Of a DNA stretch of 64,000 nt, positions 57,477 to 64,000 are shown piece by piece. The notes below the pieces were generated by a model. The model made no database searches, had not been told where the DNA came from, and saw nothing but the letters and a program-made list of their open reading frames with translations. This DNA is from Osmia lignaria lignaria (taxonomy: Eukaryota > Arthropoda > Insecta > Hymenoptera > Megachilidae). The position numbers and the translations under genes are program-made. Location: NCBI RefSeq assembly GCF_051020975.1, contig NC_135042.1, forward strand, positions 10,749,888 to 10,813,887, given 5' to 3'. Within the stretch, counting starts at the first letter, position 1. Every line of letters begins with the position of its first letter.

Positions 57477-59620
57477 ATGGACACCAGATCGTACACGGAT
57501 TTTTCCATTGCTTCAGCGATATATATAACAAAGTACACAGGAATATGGCTACCGCGAAATGTGAGTGAAGAATGGCAAAGGAAGATATCCATATCGTACA
57601 TGGCCTTCGCACTTGTGTTTGGGCTATACCTGAATGTGGTCGATATTTTCCACATCTGGGGCAATGCAACTGTAAGTGTCAGTGAGCTTGCTTGAGTCAT
57701 TAGAAAAAAAGTGATAACTTTTTAAACAGTTATTTTAAAATTCTGTTGATAAAAAATCTGTGAAGCTGCTTTTGTTGCAGTATTCAATGAAAAATTTGTT
57801 CATCAACGAATGTATTGCGTTTTCAGCAAACTATGTTCGTGATACTGAACACGTTGTGTATCTCTATGACAATAATTAAGATGCTGATCCTAAATTTTAA
57901 TAGAGCTAAATTAGCAGACGCTTTTTCCTATGCGCAACGACACTTCTGGCATGATAATTACAATTACGAGGAACAACTGATCTTTTCCATATCTGTAAAA
58001 TATTGCACACGGTTAATATTTTTCGCATTCGCTGTTCAGCCAGTTACTTTGGCCGGATATGTGATCACGCCTATTATTGGTAAGTGAATTAAATTAAATA
58101 TGACCGTAATATAAGAATGATACTTTGATCTACTTCCAGATGTGTTCTCAATTTTTTGATTAGTAACTATTGTGGTTGTAACTATAAAAAAATATACATA
58201 TATAAGTCGCTCCTGGTTCGTATTTCAGAAAACCTTGGACGAAATAAATCGGACAGGGTACTTCCATTCAAGATGTGGCTCGACTTGCCATTATCTGAGA
58301 CACCATATTACGAACTAATGTTTACTTTCCAGGTAATGTTAATTTTCCTTTTAAAACAAATACGTATGATTATAGTTCTCGTAGAAATATAGCGTGATCG
58401 TTAATCTAATTAATTTGTAAATTAACACATTCTTCGTTTCCATTTAACACGTCAAACATTAAAATGTTAAAGATAAGTGGCCAACATTAAAAATTTCAAC
58501 TAATCGGAAAAAATTTCCAATGGTGTGTTCTTTTAAATGGCGAACAAATTGGTTTTTTTTTGTAGTGGTAATAAGGCACGCTGGGAAGAATTCCCATTGA
58601 TGCGGATTCTTTTAATCTATCTGTATAGGCTTAAACACTTATCGATCACTCCATGTTTCTGCGACTACTATACCATTGATTTAATAAAGTATTCGTTCAG
58701 GTGATAGACATATTCTTAATTGGCGTTGCGTACGTTTGCCCTGATGTGTTTTTATGCGTCTTTAATTTGCACGTGATGGGTCAATTTCGTATACTACAAC
58801 ACAGAATGTTAAATTTCTGGAACGTTGAAGGCAAAGAAATGACTGCATTCATATACACCGATCATTGTTATGCAGCTCTCAAGAAGTGTATACAACATCA
58901 TCAGTTGGTTATTGAGTTCTGCGTGAAGCTGGAACAAGTGTATACCATGTCGATTTTGGTGCACATGGCATTTTTAAGCATGTTAATGGGTTTGGACTGC
59001 TATGAAATATTCGTGGTACGTATTAAGCTTTACAAGGCTTTCAATAATGAACGTTCGTCTTTAGAAGAGGATGGGGTACTATCAAATATGTATGAACGTC
59101 CTTTATGGTTTACTTTTAAGCTTTACGGTAATTTGTTATTGCTGACGCTATAGAAATATATTGTCGGATATTGTATGTATAGGCAGACACAAATCTATCG
59201 ATGCGTCTGATTTTCATATTCCACGTAATTGGCAGTCTAATTCACCTTTTTATCTTTACGTACACTTGTCACTTTATGATGGAAGAAAGCACCAACGTTA
59301 GTAGAACGATATATTCTGGTTCATGGAGCACTTTGCCAATGTACAAAGCTGGCAGATCGTTACGATCGGATATAAGATTAATTATGATAAGATCGTTGAA
59401 ACCGTGCTATCTGACTGCTGGTGGATTTTTTCCCGTGTCTTTGGAGACTTTTACCACGGTAGGAAACTTGTCAACATTCCTCTATTTACCTTTGTGAATG
59501 GTACTAAGTATATACCACAGAATTAACAAAATTGGAACTTTCTGTTCACAGCTTTTAAGTTCTACATTTTCGTATTTTACCCTGATGAGGGAGTCTTTAA
59601 TCAGAACCGAGGACGAATAG
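57477..59620 (+). CDS. Odorant receptor Or-F (complete)
   Basis: Exons 57477-57671, 57827-58079, 58229-58332, 58701-59015, 59183-59458 and 59552-59620; 403 residues. Exon lengths are identical to Or-E. Landmarks: ATYITKYTGIW-like helix 1 (AIYITKYTGIWLPRN), NLGRNKSDRVLPFKMWLDLP, VMGQFRILQHRMLNFWNVEG, CIQHHQLVIEFC and LLSSTFSYFTLMRES. Exon 3 is almost identical to that of Or-E. Differences concentrate in exons 2 and 5, which cover ligand-exposed helices in insect Or proteins. All splice sites are intact, and the gene is compact because no insertion sits in its introns. Confidence 0.92.
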
Positions 59621-60118
59621 TATATGAAACAGAATAATATGTATTAATAGCGACGCTAGAAATATATAAAAGTGAAGGAAAATAATTTAAGAATATTTTT
59701 TAATGTACTAAAGCTGTTATACACAATATATGTTCTCCACTTTTTATGTACAGTAAAATATACATATAATGTGGATATTACAAGGAGTACGAAAAATTTT
59801 CTTTTTCTACCCAGGTAGAGGAAAATAATAAATAACCAGCTTTCTTTGTGTCAGTTTATGCTTGCACTTTGCCGTCACCTAATCACCTTTGGTGCGCGAT
59901 TGGTTTTTAGACTGGACAGTTTGATGCGTTACGAAGTACTGATCAGGCAAGAACGTCTGCACTTGATGTGTACGACAATAACAGGTATTGTTTTCGAACA
60001 CCTGCCTAATTAACAGTTCGATCCTTCCCGTATCGTTTCTAGGTGCAGTAAATGTAGGTATACATTTACATAAAGACGAGTATTGCTTAACACAAGTCGT
60101 TGTTTGTATGTTATGTAG

Positions 60119-60227
60119 CAAATATTGGAAGAAATATTGTAGATCAAAGAGAGTACTTCTAGTAGTGGTACGGGTTGATCGGCCTGCATCCGAATCACCT
60201 TACTTCGAACTATTATTCACCTTCTTG
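60119..60227 (+). pseudogene. Odorant receptor exon 3 relic
   Basis: Follows an acceptor-like TTATGTAG and begins CAAATATTGGAAGAAATA, aligning with the ANIGRNKSDR start of exon 3 in neighbouring genes. It ends with ESPYFELLFTF before a GTACAG donor, but the middle is shifted out of frame and has in-frame stops. Surrounding exons are missing. Confidence 0.7.
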
Positions 60228-60754
60228 GTACAGTAAATTTCAATTTTCGTTTAAAAAAATATATATATAAACTTTTGTATCACCTTCGTTATGCCAGGTA
60301 CGAATGATTCAGTAATTTACATATTATTCATCCAGAACGTTGGTAAAAATACCGCTATAAAAATGTTCATTTACCTACAGATGACATAGAAAATATGTAT
60401 TTTGTAGAAAAAGTAGAGAATAAAATTGACTCAATCAACTCCGTTCTGCACTCTTGGTTTATTTCGATGCTGATTCTCTCGACGTTTAACCAATACTCTC
60501 CTGCGCTTGGCCATCCTCTCCGTTAAAAAGGCATTCGGAGAAGGAAGAGAAAAAAAGGTCTAAATGCAGGGTGATCCTCTCGCTAGTGGACTCAAAGGAA
60601 GTGTCGCCACAATAGCATGAAGTGTCCCAAGACCTTTTTCTGTCGTCGATACCTCGACGGGTGGTGTCCCCTGCAGGTAAGGTGGCTATGTGGGTGCAAA
60701 TGTGTATAACGGATAAATGTTATCGAGGACCAACCACATATTTTGCACCTTACG

Positions 60755-60933
60755 TGGTTCACAGATGAAGCGTGGTTTCACTTGAGCGGGTACTTACACG
60801 AATTCCCAAAATACTCGGAGGTGGGCGATAGAAAATCCGCATGAAATATTTAGTACCCCACTACATTCTCAAAAAATCGGGGTATGGTGTGCGATATCGC
60901 GAAGAAGAATAATTGGCCCTATATTTTTCGATA
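60755..60933 (+). pseudogene. Mariner-type transposase relic
   Basis: Reads WFTDEAWFHLSGY in one frame and, after lesions, VWCAISRRRIIGPIFF in another. These blocks surround the second catalytic Asp in insect Tc1/mariner-superfamily transposases. Stops and shifts between them show it is dead. It belongs to the same broad superfamily as the fragment in the 11.2-kb element, but covers a different part of the protein. Confidence 0.7.
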
Positions 60934-61112
60934 GAACTGTTACATCGGAAGTTTACATAAGGTGTCAAGGGCTTTGCAAATTTCTTATCTACTTTGTATT
61001 TATCATTCCAGTATTCGTGTTATTCAGTTACCTGAACACACCCATCCTTTGTGAGTAAATCGATGTAAAATGAAACGTAACATTTTACAGTTTTTCGACG
61101 AATGTATTGCAG

Positions 61113-62073
61113 CAAACGTTGGGCTTAATAAATCAGAGGGGGTACTTATATTGGAAGTACGGTCCAGCTGGCCTTTAAGGGAAACACCCTATTACTGTGT
61201 TATTTTAGCTTATGATTTAGGAAATTATTCTTCATTCAGGCGATTGTTGTGACCATAATGTTCATTGCGTATATTTGCCCAGTCGTCTTCTTGTGCGTTC
61301 TGAATATACACGTGATCTGTCAGTTTCGCATCATGCAATATAAAATGTTGCATTTCTGGAATTCCGATGTTAAAGCCACAGATACAGTCAGATACAGTGC
61401 TCAATGCTCTGCAGCTTTGAAGAAATGTATTCAACAGCATCAATCGCTTATTCAATTCTGCGAGAAGCTCGAATACGTGTTCTCGTACACAGTTTTATTT
61501 CATATGGTCATTTTCAGTCTGTTAATGGGTTTCGATTGCTATGAAATAATTTTGGTATGAATACCAAAACGTACTTCTTCAAGGATTATTAACGTTTTAC
61601 ACTTGATACAAATCCTTTCAAAGTAATAACCTTGCATTATATTATGTATTTTTAGTCAGACACCTGTACTTCAAGACGTTTGCTTTTCGTGTTCCACGTA
61701 TTGGGTAGCTTTATCCACTTAATGATATTCACGTACACTTGCCACGGTTTGATGGAAGAAAGCACAAATATTATTACAGCGATATATTTCGGATCGTGGA
61801 ATACTTTGCCAATGGATAAAATCGGCAGATCGCTCCGATCGGATGTGAAAATGATTATGACCAGGTCATTAAAACCTTGTCGTCTGACTGCTGGTGGATT
61901 TTTTCCTGTCTCCTTAGAGACCTTTACTGGGGTATGTAAGATTTTCTATTTCCACTTAACACTTGCTTCAATTATTTAGGCTGCAAGACTAATATTTATG
62001 TTTGCAGCTTGCAAGTTCCACGTTCTCTTACTTTACTCTGTTGAGGGAATCGTTCATGAGAAACGAAGGTTAA
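61113..62073 (+). pseudogene. Odorant receptor pseudogene Or-G (exons 3-6 only)
   Basis: Exon 3 from 61113 (ANVGLNKSEGV) lacks a GT donor: where relatives have CAG|GTAATG it reads GATTTAGGAAA. Intron 3 has shrunk to about 20 nt, and reading through it changes frame. Exons 4 (61240-61554), 5 (61656-61931) and 6 (62008-62073) are open, with VICQFRIMQYKMLHFW, CIQQHQSLIQFC and LASSTFSYFTLLRES and good splice sites. Exons 1 and 2 are absent upstream. The open 3' exons suggest recent loss. A chimaeric transcript from Or-F into these exons is possible but unproven. Confidence 0.8.
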
Positions 62074-62643
62074 TAATGTACAAAATGGATCTCTTATGTA
62101 TTTAACATAAAAATGTAGTGTAGAATTTTCTACTTAAAACATAGTTTGCATGTCTGTGTACAGTAAAACGCAATTTTCATATTTCGAAGATTTTTTAAGT
62201 ATTTTCCTGTTCCATCATCATATCAATCACAAACTAAACTAAATGAAGGTTTACATCGAAGGCCTTGCCAGATTTTCATAAAAATTATTCACTCAAAACT
62301 TACGTAGAGAAAAGCTGTGTTAAATGTCCACTTTTTGTTTGCTTTCTTCACACTTGCGAATCCTTTCCACTTTAGTTGCGAAGCATCCTGCTGAGTTTTT
62401 CAAATGATTGTAACCAGTCTGTGACAGCTTAAGTAACTTCCACGCATTAAATGTGTCTGTGTCACTGTGCAATCACTAGAACTGACATTCTAATGCCGAT
62501 CAGCTAGTGTTCATAAAAAAGAAACTTTGTACTAGACAACCGTGACAACCGTGACAAGTTTTTGATGGATCTATAGTTGATAGGTCGAACGGCTGATCTA
62601 AAGGTAAAATTAGAGACACGTGCCATTCAACGGACATAGACAT
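62074..62643. other. Intergenic region upstream of Or-H
   Basis: A/T-rich spacer with no exon or repeat that I can delimit. It ends at the conserved Or upstream block. Confidence 0.5.
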
Positions 62644-62662
62644 ACAGTGGTGTCATGTCACT
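62644..62662 (+). promoter_or_regulatory. Shared Or upstream block, candidate initiator region (Or-H)
   Basis: The same 19-mer as before Or-E and Or-F. It ends 84 bp before the ATG at 62747, which helps to decide that start over the upstream in-frame ATG at 62693. Confidence 0.5.
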
Positions 62663-62746
62663 CCAATCCCTGATTAATGTTTTACATTCAAAATGAGTAG
62701 GATGCGAAGGAAATGCGAAGGCGAGGTGAGTTATTTGAAAGAAACC

Positions 62747-64000
62747 ATGGAGGAGGAAACAACGATCAAAGATCTTTCTATCCACGCAGTTACGATTTTA
62801 TTGAAATTTGCAGCAACTTGGCTTACGAATAATAACGTCGAAGAACTTAGTAGAAGACTCTGGTTGCTCTTTATTGCTACTTCGTATTTTATTAGTATAT
62901 TCGTAAACATATCTGATATATATCACTCCTGGGGTGATATAAACGTAAGTATTAATAAATTCAACTGAAATTTATTTCTGGCAGTCACACTCGAAGCACG
63001 TTGCAAATTCTTTAAAACAATTTAGAAATTGTTGAATGTACAATATCTAATGTCCTCTGGTCTAAGATATTTCCAAAAGATTATTTCATTTTAATTATTA
63101 TCAATACTGGAGAAAATTTCTTGATTATTAAACGTTTTGATTTCAGCAGTGCGTGTTTGCAAGCATTAACGTGGGTTGTATCTTGTTGGCGATGTGCAAG
63201 CTGACGATGATAAATTATCATAGAAAGGATTTCGTAGAAATTATTTTGTACGCAAAACGAAATTTCTGGCATTGCAATTATGATTCGCAGGAACTGGTCT
63301 ACGTTACTGAGTGTCGTTTTATGTGTACATTATGGATGATCTTCGTATACGTTTTAGTTTTAGGTTGTGTAGTCACCTATGGAGTAATGCCGATTACTCG
63401 TGAGTAAATTGTATCACGAAAAATAAAAATTTGATATTACAATTCTTTTTTTCGAATAATAAGTAATCCGATCTAATTTGATCATTTTTGTTTCCATCGG
63501 AAGTTTTTCATATTATTTATGTAGATTTTAATATAATTTAATGAAATAGTTTTTTGTCTGTTTCACAGAGTCTATTGGAGCGAATGAATCGGAAAGATTA
63601 CTTCCGTTCAATATGTGGGTCGATTTGCCTTTAACTGAAACACCCTACTACGAACTAATGTATGCTTATCAGGTATCGTAATTTGCAATATTTTCATTGA
63701 TCAATTGCAATAATCTATACACGAAGTACCAACTGAAATGTTTAGACTGAAAGGTATTCAACGTGTTAACGAATATCACGTTAATAATAATTTTTATCGA
63801 TTTATTGTTAATTAAGTTGCTGTGTGCGAACTTAATTGCCATTGGGTACATTTCTACGGACGCTTGCTTGTGCATCCTGAATATGCACATGGTCTGCCAA
63901 TTTCGCATATTACAACACAGATTGCTATCACTTTGGGATTCTGTTAACGAAAAGATGGATATCGTCGAATACACCCAACATTGTTACGACGAACTGAGAA
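62747..64000 (+). CDS. Odorant receptor Or-H (cut by window end)
   Basis: Exons 62747-62944, 63147-63399, 63569-63672 and 63817 to beyond 64000. Exon 1 is 198 nt, one codon longer than in its neighbours, and ends IYHSWGDIN before GTAAGT. Exon 3 begins SIGANESERLLPFNMWVDLP. Exon 4 begins LLCANLIAIGYISTDACLC and includes MVCQFRILQHRLLSLW. The exon 4 acceptor (TTAATTAAG) is weak but keeps the frame. The ATG at 62747 is preferred because the conserved upstream block is then at the same distance as in Or-E and Or-F. The rest of exon 4 and exons 5-6 lie outside the window; no lesion is seen. Confidence 0.87.

Larger units (their letters stand above)
59621..61112. other. Interval with Or exon relic and transposase relic
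   Basis: After the 3' flank of Or-F, this interval holds a decayed Or exon 3 (60119-60227), plain or possibly LTR-derived sequence (60410-60700) and a transposase relic (60755-60933). No intact gene is present. Exons 1 and 2 of the following pseudogene should lie here but cannot be found. Confidence 0.55.

Overview
This is nuclear DNA of an insect, most likely a hymenopteran (bee-like). Genes are split by short introns with GT..AG borders. Six-exon insect odorant receptor (Or) genes stand in tandem. Palindromic DNA transposons with TA target duplications are common, and a CCTAA (insect telomere-type) run occurs inside one of them. The species cannot be named from sequence alone.

Layout. (1) 1-16.5 kb appears to be intron or flanking DNA of a minus-strand gene, of which only one coding exon (signal peptide, 16496-16567) lies in the window. 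It holds three palindromic DNA transposons. (2) 17.5-21.0 kb is a compact minus-strand gene group: a divergent paralogue of the mitochondrial ATPase inhibitor IF1, the canonical IF1 gene, and a Myb/SANT-like DNA-binding protein. (3) 23.5-32.7 kb holds two ABCG half-transporters of the white/scarlet/brown type. They are convergent, with stop codons 150 bp apart and apparently overlapping 3' UTRs. (4) 35.2-64.0 kb is an odorant receptor cluster: one intact minus-strand gene (Or-A), four intact plus-strand genes (Or-C, D, E, F), one gene cut by the window end (Or-H), two pseudogenes (Or-B, Or-G) and two exon-sized relics. Between and inside them are DNA transposons, a 5S-rRNA-derived SINE, a piggyBac relic and a mariner-type transposase relic.

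How the genes fit together. The Or genes share one architecture: coding exons of about 195, 253, 101-104, 315-336, 273-276 and 60-69 nt, with intron phases 0,1,0,0,0. This shows they arose by tandem duplication. Or-E and Or-F are the most recent pair, and their homology extends well upstream of the start codon. Or-B and Or-C are a second pair; Or-B has decayed. The two IF1 genes also share intron positions and phases, so they are a DNA-level tandem duplication. All gene models were assembled by eye from open frames, splice signals and similarity among copies; no transcript evidence was available.
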